Assembly (NCBI GenBank): GCA_028551475.1
Contig: CM052360.1
Coordinates: 19,084,501 to 19,148,500 of the forward strand
Length of the DNA stretch: 64,000 nucleotides
Source of the DNA: Casuarina equisetifolia
Taxonomy: Eukaryota; Streptophyta; Magnoliopsida; Fagales; Casuarinaceae
Direction: 5' to 3'
Shown: positions 23,927-35,352 of the stretch, piece after piece
Layout of the letters: each line of letters starts with the position of its first letter
Numbering within the stretch: position 1 is the first letter of the stretch
Program-made: the position numbers and the translations under genes
The notes under the pieces: generated by a model
What the model saw: the letters and a program-made list of their open reading frames with translations, nothing else
The model's database searches: none
Told to the model about the DNA's origin: nothing

Positions 23927-26106
23927 CAAGTGATCATTGTTAATCAATGTAGCGAAGTTAAGAATAAAGGGCTCTCGAAAATGACAGAAAATTCTAAAGC
24001 TTAAGTATATATTACTTATACTTTTATCTTTAGCACATTACATATAACCTGTGATTTAAATTTTTAAGTTTCTATTTTATATCATGAATTAATAAAAATT
24101 ACAAATATTTGTTTTGATATTTTAGAAAATGAGAAATTGGTTGTTACATTCAAAAGGATGTACAATAGTTTATTGTAATCACATTAGTATATTTATAACG
24201 GAGTCAACTATCTCCCAAGTTTCGGCTAGCTATTTCTTCCACTTCAGAGCTCTAGTTCGATCCTATTGCCCCCTGTCGTCGCTCCTTATTCAAAGAAAAA
24301 AAAAAGGTTTTCGTGCCTTTCAAAGCAATGATCACCTCCAAAATGTTAAGGTTGGAAACTACCAAAAAAGATGAGCTTCGAATTCAATTGATTTGTGTTG
24401 TGAAGTGAAAAATTGTTCCACAAATTGTCACAGATGTGTTGCTATTAAGTGTTAATTTATTTATAACGGGTGCGTGAGAGTATGTGAGTTATAAAAGAAA
24501 AGAAAAAAAGAATAGAAAAGGGCAAGTAACAAGTAAAGGACCCCCCACACTAAAACCTGAAGATTACACAATCTCCTTGTACTTTACGAAACAATATCTC
24601 TACCTAGAGATTATTACTATAGAATCCGTGTACAGCCACACGGTGTACAGGGTTTTCAAAGCTCAACACACAATTTAACGACCAAAGAATCACTGATTAC
24701 AAGAATCGAAAATTTCTTCCCATTTTCCACAAATTAGGGTTTCACACGTAAACCCCAGAAATTTAAACTAAGCCAATCAAATTACGTATCAGAACAAAAA
24801 TGCTTGATTTAAACTTACAATTGCCAATATTCAAGCACAGGTTCACTTATGAAAGGTGAGCTCTTCAATCACCAGTATTCAGTTCGCAAACCATCGTCAC
24901 ATGCTTCAATCTTCCACTACTTAATCGGACCAAAATCTTCATCTCTCCTTTCGATTTTGAGCCCCAACTTCAGCAGTTTGATGATTCAAGAAAAGGCTTT
25001 AGATGCTTTCGTTTTTGTTTGTGCCACGGTGTCCAACGACATCGTCTATTTGATTGTGAAACGCGGTTTAGATCAAATGGTGCGTTTAGCAATTGAGGGC
25101 ATTTTCTGTAGGCTAACATGGCATTTTCTTCTTTAAACAATTTAGATCTGTAATATAAAAAAGCAGGTTCTCACACAGATATTCCTGCAATTCAAAATCA
25201 TCTATTTGTTCATAATTTTCGAATATATTCAAGGATATTTTCATTATGAATAATTTAAATGTAAGGATCTGATTCTATGTAATGCACTTTATTTCAAATT
25301 TAGAATTTGATACCAAATACCATTGTTCCTCTTGGCACTGATATTTGATGTTATTCTTCTTTAAATATTTTAATAGTTTCTCATTACTCTACATACTTTC
25401 GTCATCAAAACAAGACATTTATACAAACATATACACAAACACCCATACTGAGGATTATATTGAACCTTTCAAGATAAGATCTTTATTTCATGCTCAATAT
25501 ATAGTATAATAGCCTGTTACAATCATATGTTTCAACAGAAAAATTGACAAAAGGAAAGAAAAGCTCTGTTTCTAAAGAGACTATCTAGAAAGCCCAACAA
25601 TAATTCGTAGTGGGACAACTAAAAACCTGTTTCTTCAACTTTTATCATTAGTTTGCATAACTACTACTTACTACTCAACTTGAGAACCTTTTTGTCCAGA
25701 GCATTGAAGAACACATAGGACATATTATGCTTTTAACGACATTCTATATGTTTCTTAGTTCTACTATTGTAGAGCAGTGTGGCCAAGCATCACAGGTGAA
25801 AAGCCTATGAAGGTTAAAAAAAGAAATTTAACTCAGTGAAGCAGAGTTTATTAGCATTAAGAACTCAAATAAGATCATTTGACTAGTAAGAAAGCTAGGA
25901 CAAACATAGCAATATAGGTTGCTTGGAAAAAAAAAAAAGAAAGAAAGAAACACGAAACTTATTACATGTTTCAAAAGAAAACTAGCTTTTGAAAGCATTA
26001 GAGCACACCAATAATATTTGAACTTAACAAATATAAGCAGTACAAGTACAACCGCACCAAAATCACAAATAACACGGAATGGTGAAATGGTGACATGTGA
26101 ATGCTA
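23927..26106. other. Intergenic; no supported gene
   Basis: AT-rich. A possible tRNA-like B box (AGTTCGATCC) with an A-rich run lies at 24250-24305, too weak to call a SINE. Bases 24690-25140 look like leader/promoter DNA of an unidentified minus-strand gene, but no peptide longer than 20 residues with a family match follows. The plus ORFs at 24484-24678 and 24849-25136 carry no recognisable domain. Confidence 0.45.
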
Positions 26107-27483
26107 CTATCCACTGGATTCAGAAGGCTTTTTAGACTCGGGCAACACCATTTGAAACACAGTGAGTATAATGGCGACAACACTCAAAGTAAGGGTGACT
26201 GTTCCCAGTGGTGTCTGAAAGAAATTTTTTACCAAGAACGCCCTCCAGTTTCGCGGGGCTCTCCCGCAGTGTTTGCGCAACTCTGCCATAAGATTAGCAA
26301 AATAGGATTCTTCACGGTGACAAATACCCTCAGCAAATTTGTTGAAGAGAAATTTTTCATTTGGAAGCCTGTTCTCGACAATTCCTCTATCGATCAGTAA
26401 TTGCACATCCTCCTCAGTAGTAGTAAGGGCATTCATGATCACAATGTAATCGTTTATGCACATTTCATTTGGGTGACGGAATTGCTCAAAGGCAAGCAGA
26501 TTACTGATCGAGATATCTGTTTCACGACCAATAATAAGTTTTGGGATTTTTAGAATCCCATCACTGAATTGAAGGTCAAATAAATTTCTGCTCGAGACAC
26601 CTTCAAATGTAACCCCAGCTTGCTGTAACTTTTTTATACTGAGTGGGGGGGAATCTTGAGGTTGTCGAGGTTCCTGGTTAGGCTGCCCGGCCCACGGTAT
26701 ATATAATCTTCTTTGGAAGTCAACAAAATGTTCAATCTTAGAACGACATCTTTCTTTGAATGTTTCATCCGGAACCTCCAATTTCGGAAAAGTTTCGAAG
26801 AAGTGACGAAGGAGATCCAAGAAGTGGACCTGCTCACCGTTGACTGTGTATGTCACACCATAGGGGAAAAGATCCTCAAGAATGAAGAATGGAAGCTGAT
26901 TTTCGAGCAATAGCAAGTCGGGCCATAACCACTGTGCCAAACCTGAGTTTCGAAACATGTAGTCCTCTTTAGGCCTCTTTTTTTCATATTTGAGCCCGAG
27001 TAAGAAAACAATGATGAAGGCAGCATCCACTAGAACGATTTCAACAAAATTATCAGCGTCGACGATGAGTTCAGCATAACAAGCACGCAATTTATGTTCC
27101 CTTAGCCTCACAAATTCCCTATACGACTTCTCTGTTACTTTGGTGATGCTTATAAGATGAGCCAGGTACTTCCTTTTATGAATTTCCCCCGCTTGTAGGC
27201 TATGTTTACCATGATGATACGGACCAATGGAGACAACCTTAGGTTTATAGGCATTTTTATTAGTTTCACGTAGTTGCTCAGGAACTCTATAGATAATTGC
27301 AGAAGGAGAGTTTTCTTCCGATGGGCTATCTTCCCGTGAAGGAAAAGAGTTTTCTTCCGATGTGCTTTCTTCTGATGAAGAAGAGATTATTACTTCTAAT
27401 TCCCACTCCGCCATTTCCTTTCTTTCAGTCTCCCACATTCCAATACTGTGATAAAACGAGAGTAGGATCACTAGAAACATCAA
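26107..27483 (-). CDS. DUF247 (UPF0481) membrane protein
   Basis: One uninterrupted frame of 458 residues from 27483. The more likely starts are the internal Met at 27438 (MWETERKEM) or 27414 (MAEWELEV), since the first 15 residues look non-native. After an acidic Ser/Glu-rich stretch comes the family hallmark: IYRVPEQL, YKPKVVSIGPYHHG. Then follow KRKYLAHL, the DAAFIIVFLL segment, LLLENQLPFFILE and the C-terminal GTVTLTLSVVAIILTVFQMV helix, which anchors these proteins in a membrane. The biochemical role is unknown; in grasses some DUF247 genes determine self-incompatibility. Length and motif order are normal and no stop is present. It stands alone between repeats, so neighbours say nothing about its role. 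Confidence 0.93.
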   Translation of the reverse strand: MMFLVILLSFYHSIGMWETERKEMAEWELEVIISSSSEESTSEENSFPSREDSPSEENSPSAIIYRVPEQLRETNKNAYKPKVVSIGPYHHGKHSLQAGEIHKRKYLAHLISITKVTEKSYREFVRLREHKLRACYAELIVDADNFVEIVLVDAAFIIVFLLGLKYEKKRPKEDYMFRNSGLAQWLWPDLLLLENQLPFFILEDLFPYGVTYTVNGEQVHFLDLLRHFFETFPKLEVPDETFKERCRSKIEHFVDFQRRLYIPWAGQPNQEPRQPQDSPPLSIKKLQQAGVTFEGVSSRNLFDLQFSDGILKIPKLIIGRETDISISNLLAFEQFRHPNEMCINDYIVIMNALTTTEEDVQLLIDRGIVENRLPNEKFLFNKFAEGICHREESYFANLMAELRKHCGRAPRNWRAFLVKNFFQTPLGTVTLTLSVVAIILTVFQMVLPESKKPSESSG

Positions 27484-28300
27484 CTACATACCTCTAATCT
27501 ATTACAATAATTAACAAAAAAAAGATAATTTAAAAAGCCAAATATGTTCGATTAAATACTTTACATAAATCTAATCACTTTCCTTCATCAGTGTCTTTGC
27601 TAACCACTTCAAGGATGCACGATAGTTCAGTTTTATTCAATTCATCAAAAAATCTGGATGGAGACGCAATTATAGCGTAAAGCGTAAATATACTATGTTC
27701 ATTTAAATCCGTAACAAAAATTCTAATAGGAGAAAAAGTGCTAAAACTATAACAACTTTTTGGGTCAAACACACAACATGTTATGTCACAGCCAAAACTA
27801 CCCACTGTACTAAAGATAAGTGGCTTTGGCAATAAGAGAAAGGGTATTGTATGCATCAAAACTTACAAGCCTAAGTGATGTGACGGAAGGGAAAGGTATA
27901 AACTCCAGAGGGAAAGGAGGAAAAGAAAAGAGGCACTGACCTGTTATGGACAAAGAACGTTTGTTTTGCCCCTCTAGATCACAGGGAGGAAGCTGCAAAG
28001 ATCGTTGCTCTTTTCCGGATAAAAGCAGTTTTGATGTTCCACCGAAAGAGAGCTCTCTGTGTTTTATAAGCAAGTAGGAAAGTCCTGTGCCCACTTGTAA
28101 TATACAAGTTCCTCCGAAAGTGTAGTTCTCGAATTCTATTCCCGCGAACACTAGCAAGTTAAATTATTCAATGCCGGCCCCGCAGCAGCCATACGTATAA
28201 TAATTGCTGCCACGCCTACTCCTCCTCGCTCTCGATAGAAACATGGGTATCTTTTCTTGGCCATTAACTTTAAATCTTCATGAAGCGACTCTAAAAGCAT
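27484..28300 (-). other. Upstream region of the DUF247 gene, unassigned
   Basis: Probably leader and promoter of the DUF247 gene. Two overlapping minus ORFs (27575-27859, 94 residues; 27810-28157, 115 residues) lie here. The second repeats a FGGT phrase twice. Neither matches a family I know, and leader exons or old duplication debris are equally possible. Confidence 0.4.
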
Positions 28301-29983
28301 GCAACCATGCTGTTATACATTATCTTCTGTTCATTCTTTAGGCAAGCTATTTCTTATTAACAGGTACAAGATGCGTTACAAAGTACGTTAACTATTTGGA
28401 AAGTAAAAGGAGTCAGTATTTTTTCTATACAATAACAAAAAGGTACCTTCATTAACTTTTTCACCTCAACTAAACGTATGTAACCACTGAAAAGCAATCC
28501 TTAAAAAACATAACCCGCAACGCCTTTTAACCTTTTGACCTCAACTGAACGCATGTTGCCACTGTCACATAGTAGATCTTATTTTTTAAGTTCGTTGCCA
28601 GGAAAAAAATGTATAATTTTACAGCGACGTGGGTCGGAAATGGCATTTCCATAGTTCAAGTCTGTCTTTTTGTTTTGTCCTATTGTTTAAGGGCTGAAGA
28701 GAACCGAATAAAGCCGGGAAGATTTTGCATTTTCCTTGTATTTTAACTTTCTCTGTGAACTTGCTCTTGAAAGTAACGGCACGCTTAGCTGGAGAATCCT
28801 CATATTTCTGGATAGTAACCAGACAGTGAATGACGAAACCAGGTGCAGAAAAGGAATCCCCGTACGAAGTATCTGAACGACTAAACGAACGTTTTTGTAG
28901 AAAGCTTTGTCAATTGTGGGGAATCCTCGTTTTCAGAAAAGAGATTCTAAAGAACAAACGAGTATAGAAAAGAAAAATAATGAAATGAACAATTATATAT
29001 AAGAGGAAGAGTTACTTAATCTGGCACTAACATGAACTGAGCACAGGTTGTTATTTCGGATCCTTGGCTTCTTCCTTCTTTTCGTTCTTTAGGCGTACTA
29101 TTTCACACTAGCAATTTTCAGATAAAAAATAAGCTACCAAGTGAAGTGAGAGGAGTCCATTACTCTTTAAATACAATATCGAAAAGCAATCCTTAGAATA
29201 CATTATCAGTACCACCATTAACTTTTTGATCTCACCAAAAAGCATGTAGCCACTGAAAAGCAATCCTTAAAGAACATTACAGTGCCGCCTTTAAGTATTT
29301 TGCCTCTGCTCACTAAACGCATGCATGCGCTGTCACATTCACATGGTAGCTTTTATTTTTCAAGTTGGTTGCCAGGAAAACGATGAACAATCTTACAGCA
29401 ACGTGGGCGGCACTTCCACATTTCAAATTAGTCAGAAAGACTTGAAAGAGGCTAGTTTGGACAACCACTAAGAGGCGAAAGAACTCTACTTATCAACATA
29501 GATTTTACATATATACAAGGAAAACACCATATAAAACAATAAAATACATTGTAATTTTCCTATATGTAATAATCCTTATAAATAACAATATTTCCTAGAA
29601 TATTAGTGAGAATATTTCTTTTATTTTTTTGTGAGAATATTTCTGTAATATCTTCACTTCCATTCGTATATTTAATACTATTGTTTTAAGGGTTTAAGAG
29701 AAAGAAAGCATTACTAAGGATCTCTGCTTACAAAGAATTTGCGTTTTCCTTGCATCTTACTTTCTACATCAGCCTGCTCTTGAAATAGTGTCGTGTGTTG
29801 GTGAAACAACTGAATTCTGGAGAAGCAAAATAATATATCCCAGAATTTATTTTGGCAGGAAAGTTTGTGCGTTACAACATGATGGGATTTACAGTTCAAG
29901 TTTGTCTTTTTCTCTTCATCCTATTTTTTCGTAAGAAATAAGAAAGAAGACCGATCGGAAACCGGAAACTAAACCTTAAAAGA

Positions 29984-29987
<4 letters not shown>

Positions 29988-30015
<28 letters not shown>
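29988..30015. repeat. (TA)n microsatellite
   Basis: Fourteen uninterrupted TA dinucleotides at the border between the second and third copies of the triplication. Confidence 0.95.
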
Positions 30016-30172
30016 GGTGCAACATTGTTCACCTTCTTCCTCTTCCTTCTTTTAGGCGCACTGTTTTTATTAACAAATAGAAGACGCGTTACCAAGTACT
30101 TTAGCCTTTTGCAGGAGCCCAGCCGTCTCTATGTACAAAATGGAAAAGCAATCCATATAAAAAATTTTCAGT

Positions 30173-30585
30173 ATTGAAAATTTAGCAAAATATTCTTGTA
30201 CAATAAGGCTGTTATAGGATCATTAGCAATTAAAATTTTAAATTATAGTAGATGATTAAAGTAATTAAAAGAAAAGATTTAGTTGCAAAATACTTTTAAC
30301 TTTTTTTTTAGTATATATTTATTGTATATAATCGGAATGAAATTATGAACGTTTTCAAAATAAGATAATTAAAATATTAATTTTATTTGTTAAAATTAAA
30401 AAAGTAGTATATAAAAAATATATTTATTTAGAAACACAATTTTAGATGAATATTTTATTATGTCATAATTAAATATTTTTAAATTTAATTTTTTTAAATA
30501 AATTATAATATTAAAATATATTTTTATATTGTTATATTATTTTATTCTTAAATAAATAACTTCATATATTTATTAAAAAAATTGT
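30173..30585. mobile_element. AT-rich insertion of about 410 bp inside the repeat unit
   Basis: The short unit is interrupted after AAAAATTTTCAGTA and resumes after AAAAAAATTGTCAGTA. The inserted block is over 80% A+T by eye. The duplicated flank of about 13 bp suggests an insertion. It has no coding capacity and no clear inverted ends. Confidence 0.45.
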
Positions 30586-31445
30586 CAGTACCACCTTTGA
30601 CTTTTTGACCTCAACTAAACACATTTAACCTCTGAAAAGCACTCATTAGATTACATTAGGAGTGAACCTTTAGCTTTTGGGCCTCAACTAAACGCATGTA
30701 GCCAGTAAAAAGTAATTTTTAGAAAACATTACCAGCACGTCTCTCTTTTTTATCTTAACTTATCAGTACAACCTTTTAACTTTTTGACCTTAACCAAACA
30801 CATGTTCCCACTGAAAAAGCAATTTTTAGAAAACATTATAAGTACCACCTTTTAACTTTTTTACCTCAACCAAACACATGTTCCCACTGAAAAGCAATCC
30901 TCCCAGTACATTGCCAGTAGGCCTTTAGCTTTTGGGCCTCGACAAAACGCATGCAGCCCTTATGACTTAGCACTATACCTTTTATTTTTCATATTCGTTG
31001 GCAGGTCAGAAGTGTATATTCTTACAGCAACCTCCGTAGTTCAAGTTTGTCTTTTCGTCTTGTCCTGTTGTTAGTAAGCCTTGTGTAAACAGAAGAAAGC
31101 GTTCCTAAGAATCATCGCTTTCAAAAATTTTGCATTTTCACTTCTCTATGAACGTGCGTTTTGAAAGTACTGGTATGTCTGGTTGGGGAATCCCCGCTTG
31201 GTGTGCAGAAACCTGTCAATGAAATGACGAGACTTGTTGCAGAAAAGGAATTCTTTTATGAAGTATCCAATTGGCTAAAAGAACATCTCTGTACAAAGCT
31301 TACTCAATTGTGGGGAATCCGCGTACTCGGAAAACAGATTTTGAAGAACGGACAAGTATAAGTATAGAAAAGAAAAATAAAGAGTTGATCAATTTTTATA
31401 CGATAAGAAGATTTACCTAACTTGGCACTAGATGAACGAGCATAA

Positions 31446-31929
31446 GTGAGGAGGTATTAGTAAAAGTTCTTTGAAAAAAAGTAGATAACGATAATAACAA
31501 ACATTCAAACACCTAAACTCGGAAAAATAGTTGTTCTTTTTACGTCACCTCTCTTTGCAGCTCACACGTATCATATGAAATTCAAATATCTTATTTCATA
31601 TGCATATTTAGTATTTCTATCTTTTATTCCATTATAAAAGACAAATAATCTTCATTAATATTTTAAGCTTATTAGGGAAAAGGTAAGGTGCTACCATTCC
31701 CTACGGGACTGTAGACTTCCTCAAGGAAACTGAATATGTATTAAAGCAACTAAAAAAAAAGCAATAATTAGTTATTAAACACTGTAGTATCTTCTTCGCC
31801 CTGGGATACCTCACGATTTCCAAGCTTGAAATTATTATGAATTGACGAGGTCATTCATTCGGAACAGCACCAACGGTTAAAAGATCTTTCGACACAGCAG
31901 CAGTATAGATCTCACTTGCAGCAGGAACC
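31446..31929. other. Unassigned AT-rich DNA
   Basis: Nothing recognised between the triplication and the 215-bp repeat array. Confidence 0.5.
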
Positions 31930-32500
31930 AAACAGAAGTAAAGATATAATATAGTATTAAATGTGAGTATTATCTCATATTGAAAATGTGAAAATAAGTA
32001 TGTGGTCTTATAAATATTGAAAATTTTTTACTTAATACCTTAAAGTTTTGATATAGGTTTTCAAACTTTAATATGATATTAAAGTTAAGGATGAGTTTTC
32101 GCTTTATTACCTCAAAGTTAGGCTTCAATTCACTTGTAATGTTTATATCAATATGCAAATGAAAAAAGTGTGAAAGGTGGGTATTGTCCCACATTAAGAC
32201 AATTTTTAAGTTTATAAGTGATGAGATTTTTTTATCTAAAGTTTTAAAATTTTAGAATGGGTTTTCATACTTTAATATAATATTAGAACCAAAGATGAGC
32301 CTTTGCTTCATATTCTACTATACTTTGAAGTTGAGTTTCAGTCTACATGCAATATTTATATTAGTATGTAAGTAAAAGATAATATTAAAATTTAGTATTG
32401 TCTTACATTAAAAATATAAGGATGAGTCTCTAGTCTTATTAGTGTTAAAAATTCTTTAAAACTTTTGAAATAAACTTTCATACTCTAATATATAGCCAAA
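31930..32500. repeat. Degenerate array of a 215-bp repeat, about three units
   Basis: The landmark phrase TATTGTCCCACATT recurs at about 31969, 32183 and 32396 (variants TATTATCTCATATT and TATTGTCTTACATT), giving a spacing of 212-216 bp. Each unit also has TTATAA, a TAAAGTTTT-type block, GGTTTTCATACTTTAATAT and an AAGTTGGGTTTT-type block. This is the reverse complement of the block order in the P450 insertion, so the two belong to one family. Confidence 0.7.
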
Positions 32501-34698
32501 TAATAAGATAAAATGCCATCAAAAGTAGTGTTGCATTGACCTCCAACGTGCTTTGATTCCCATGTTGCTCCCTTATAACTTTTTTGCCCCTTTGATTGAT
32601 TCTATCCATGCGATGTAGTGTCGGAAATCCCTCGCTAGACCCCCAGCTGTACAAGCACCCGGGCCGCTCCGACGCTTACTACATAAGTGGATGGATTAAT
32701 TTCGGACGTAAATCTTTTTTTATTAAAAATAGTATGAAATAACTTTGATATTAGCAAAATCTTGTTTAATTTATTTTTGAAAAAATATCTCTTATTCTTA
32801 AGTTAATTTTAAGGTGAGAATAAATTTCTCAATATAATATCAAGGTCTCCCTCATGTATAAAAAGTAATATATTATTCTCATTGATAAAGCAAGTAGTCC
32901 ATATTAAGTGTAAAGGAATGTATTAAGAACAATGATAAAAATACCTTACATGACCTAACTCTTATTTGTGAAAGTTTTTAAATTGAAGTATATATATTGT
33001 TAGGCGCTTATGGGGTCCATGAAGGCCTGTTGGTAAGAATAACTGAACCTACCCCGTTAATAGTTTATGACATTTAGCTTAATAGTTAAATTTGTTACAA
33101 TTGATATCACAAATGTTTAAAGTTCGAACAACTCGCGATCTAAAGATCAAACGTTTTTTGTTCCACTAGCATTCGTTACTCCCTGTTCCAGCGTTGTTTT
33201 TGACGCCAGATCTCGCTATACCGGTTGGATTTGGTCCTGATTATGACGCTCTTCCTCTGAACGCCGCGAATCTCGGCTTCCTTTTCTTTTTCTGGCGAAT
33301 TTGCACATGGCATGAAGTTTTAGCCTCCTTCCGAGGAGTCGACTTTGGGTTTGGCCAACCGACTGGGCGCCCTTTCCCTCTATCTCAGCACACGCTGTTT
33401 ACCTTCTCCTCTGCCTTGGGCTCGGCCAGGTTGAGATAGTTCGAAGATGGAGTTTTAGCTTTCGGTTTTCAATTTTCCTTCTTTAATCTGGCACCGTCAA
33501 CCTTAAAAAAAACCAACGCAGAGTTCATCCCTTGCAACAGGTTCATAATCTGGTTAATCCCCTTGTTGCTTCGGCATTATGTTTTGCGAAGCTTTGGTCC
33601 AGCTCAGCGTGAATGGCTTCGTTGATGCTTTTTGCTTTTTCTCTTTTGTGTTGGGCTCGGCTGGGTAGAGAGGGTTCAGAGTCGAGATTTCAACTTCTGA
33701 CTTCCAAGTCTTCTCCTACCAAAGCTACTTAAAGGTCTCTTGATGTGACTTGCGTGGCTATTCTTTCATCTTTTGAAGCTCCTGCAACATGGTCACGAAC
33801 TGATGCAACTTCTTGTCCATCTCTCAACATCATGCGAGACACTACAAACCAAAAGCATCTACGGGATGCTTAAGACCGAGATCTGCTCCAGACTTTTCAA
33901 TTTTGAAGATATCTCTTAGCCCCTACCTCCCAGTCCTTTATAAAATAAATCCTAATTGACAAAAGACTTCAAATCAATTGACAATAGGAATACTGTAAGA
34001 CTTCAAATCCTAAGATAATTAGAATTCTTAACAAACTAAGAATATCTCTTAATAAACTAAGGACAACTCTCGTAACATATATGAATCAATTTTAAAGAGA
34101 AAACAAACTTTTAGTTGCATCAAAGCTCTGGTTTAAGTATATTATGTCTTTATTTGTACATAAATATTTGTGTAAGAAGTATTTTTTTATATTGAATATA
34201 TAAAAAATAGTGCGACATAAATTTAATTGTCTAAATTTTATTTGAAAATTTATTTTAAAAAAAACAAATATCTTCTTATTTTTAAGTTAACTTTAAAATA
34301 AGATTGAGTTATTTTAACTTACTCATATATGTTCATCATGTTTCAAACTCAAAATAAAGCTATTATTGGGCAAAATTTAGTCTTTTGAAACAATTCCATT
34401 GCACCCCATAATCCCAATTCAACGACATTTTGTGTCTAACGTCATTCAGTTAATGCCACCCTTCAAGTCCATTGTGTTATCCAAGAACAACTTTGATTGG
34501 TGTGTATAGTAAGAGTAATATTTGCTCAAAATCTCAATGTATTTTGTCTCCAATTCTTTAATGTATTACTCATTTGTATATCATACAACTTTAGGAATTT
34601 CGAAATTAACAAAATTGTTAGAAAACGAAAAGGACCAAATTCTGGAAAATAATGGAAGAAGAAATTTTGGTTAACTTAAAGAAAAAAAAAAAGCATGA
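32501..34698. other. Unassigned DNA with a GC-richer island
   Basis: A short GC-rich stretch lies at about 32615-32680 (TGTCGGAAATCCCTCG, CACCCGGGCCGCTCCGACGC). A longer C/T-rich island lies at 33175-33900 in otherwise AT-rich DNA. The ORF at 33194-33439 has no family match. On the minus strand near 33780-33840 a short frame reads MDKKLHQFVTMLQELQKMKE, which could be a coiled-coil retroelement fragment. No gene is called. Confidence 0.4.
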
Positions 34699-35352
34699 GT
34701 TTGATGCGGATCTAGTTGTAGGATTGAGTGAACTTTGTATGTGGTTGAAGAAGGATAGTCATTTTTATGGGTTTTCGGACTTTTTCTTGTGAGGAGGGTT
34801 GTGTTTGGGTTGAAAGTCCACAATATGATCTAAATGGGTTTAAGAAAGGCAAGGTTGAAGAGCATCATAAGAATATTCTCTAAAATCTTTAAAAGGGCCT
34901 AAGGTTTTTGTAATAAATGTTAAGGGTTTCTAGATAGTTATCTAAGATTATCTCCTTTTATATAATTTTCCTTAAATGTCTTTTATCCGGGATTTCTATA
35001 ATTGTTAAGATTCCTAGTCTATTTAAGATTTTCTTAATTTTTGAGATTCTTGATTTATCGGGATCTTAGGTTAGATTTGGTTTTCTATTTAAAATAAACA
35101 TTATTTTAGTTATAAACAAACTTGTTTTCTACATAAAATATAAAATCCTCAACTGTCTTTCAACTTTTATTCCGTTTATCCACCTCCTTACTAGTGGCGG
35201 CTTGAAGTCTATTTTCTTAATATTTTATTTTTGTTAGTTTTCTTCTTCCTATCCAAATGTAGCCCTCCTCACGAGGAAAAACCCTAAAAACCAAGAAAAA
35301 TGATTGCCTTATATAAAGCTCGCTCAATCTCACCACTAGATCCATATCAAAC
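34699..35352. mobile_element. Foldback/MULE-like element with ~100-bp inverted arms
   Basis: The left arm 34699-34809 starts GTTTGATGCGGATCTAG. The right arm 35252-35352, read on the minus strand, starts GTTTGATATGGATCTAG. The arms stay alignable over their length, ending in a shared GTGAGGAGGG block. They enclose about 440 bp without an ORF. No matching target duplication was found, so a simple inverted duplication is also possible. Confidence 0.6.

Larger units (their letters stand above)
28444..30965. repeat. Minisatellite-like 60-90-bp unit, about ten copies in two clusters and one pair
   Basis: The core is TTGACCTCAACTAAACGCAT followed by GTAGCCACTGAAAAGCAATCC and TTAGAAAACATTACCAGTAC. 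Copies start near 28444, 28520, 29211, 29281, 30588, 30655, 30765, 30845 and 30910, some truncated. The 30588-30965 cluster has the most copies. Confidence 0.75.
28320..31445. repeat. Imperfect segmental triplication (about 28320-29060, 29070-29950, 30030-31445)
   Basis: Three direct copies share an ordered set of blocks. First is a TTCTTTAGGCRYRCTATTT-type start, then several copies of a short unit (see next entry), then TTACAGCRACGTGGG, then AGTTCAAGTTTGTCTTTTTG-type sequence and a TTTTGCATTTTCCTTG block. Copies I and III also share a long end block (GCAGAAAAGGAAT, CAATTGTGGGGAATCC, GTATAGAAAAGAAAAATAA, TGGCACTA). No coding frame is conserved between copies. The origin is unknown. Confidence 0.75.

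Noticed and set aside
24240..24310. Possible second SINE with AGTTCGATCC
   Set aside because: Only one box and a short A run. Insufficient support.
24849..25136. 95-codon plus ORF
   Set aside because: No recognisable motif. The region looks like leader DNA and no splice structure extends it.
31161..31361. 66-codon ORF in the third triplication copy
   Set aside because: The matching block in the first copy (about 28780-28970) does not keep the frame, so it is not conserved as protein.
33005..33130. tRNA- or SINE-like phrase (TAGCTTAATAGTTAAA ... AAAGTTCGAACA)
   Set aside because: The boxes are too degenerate, with no cloverleaf and no A-rich tail.
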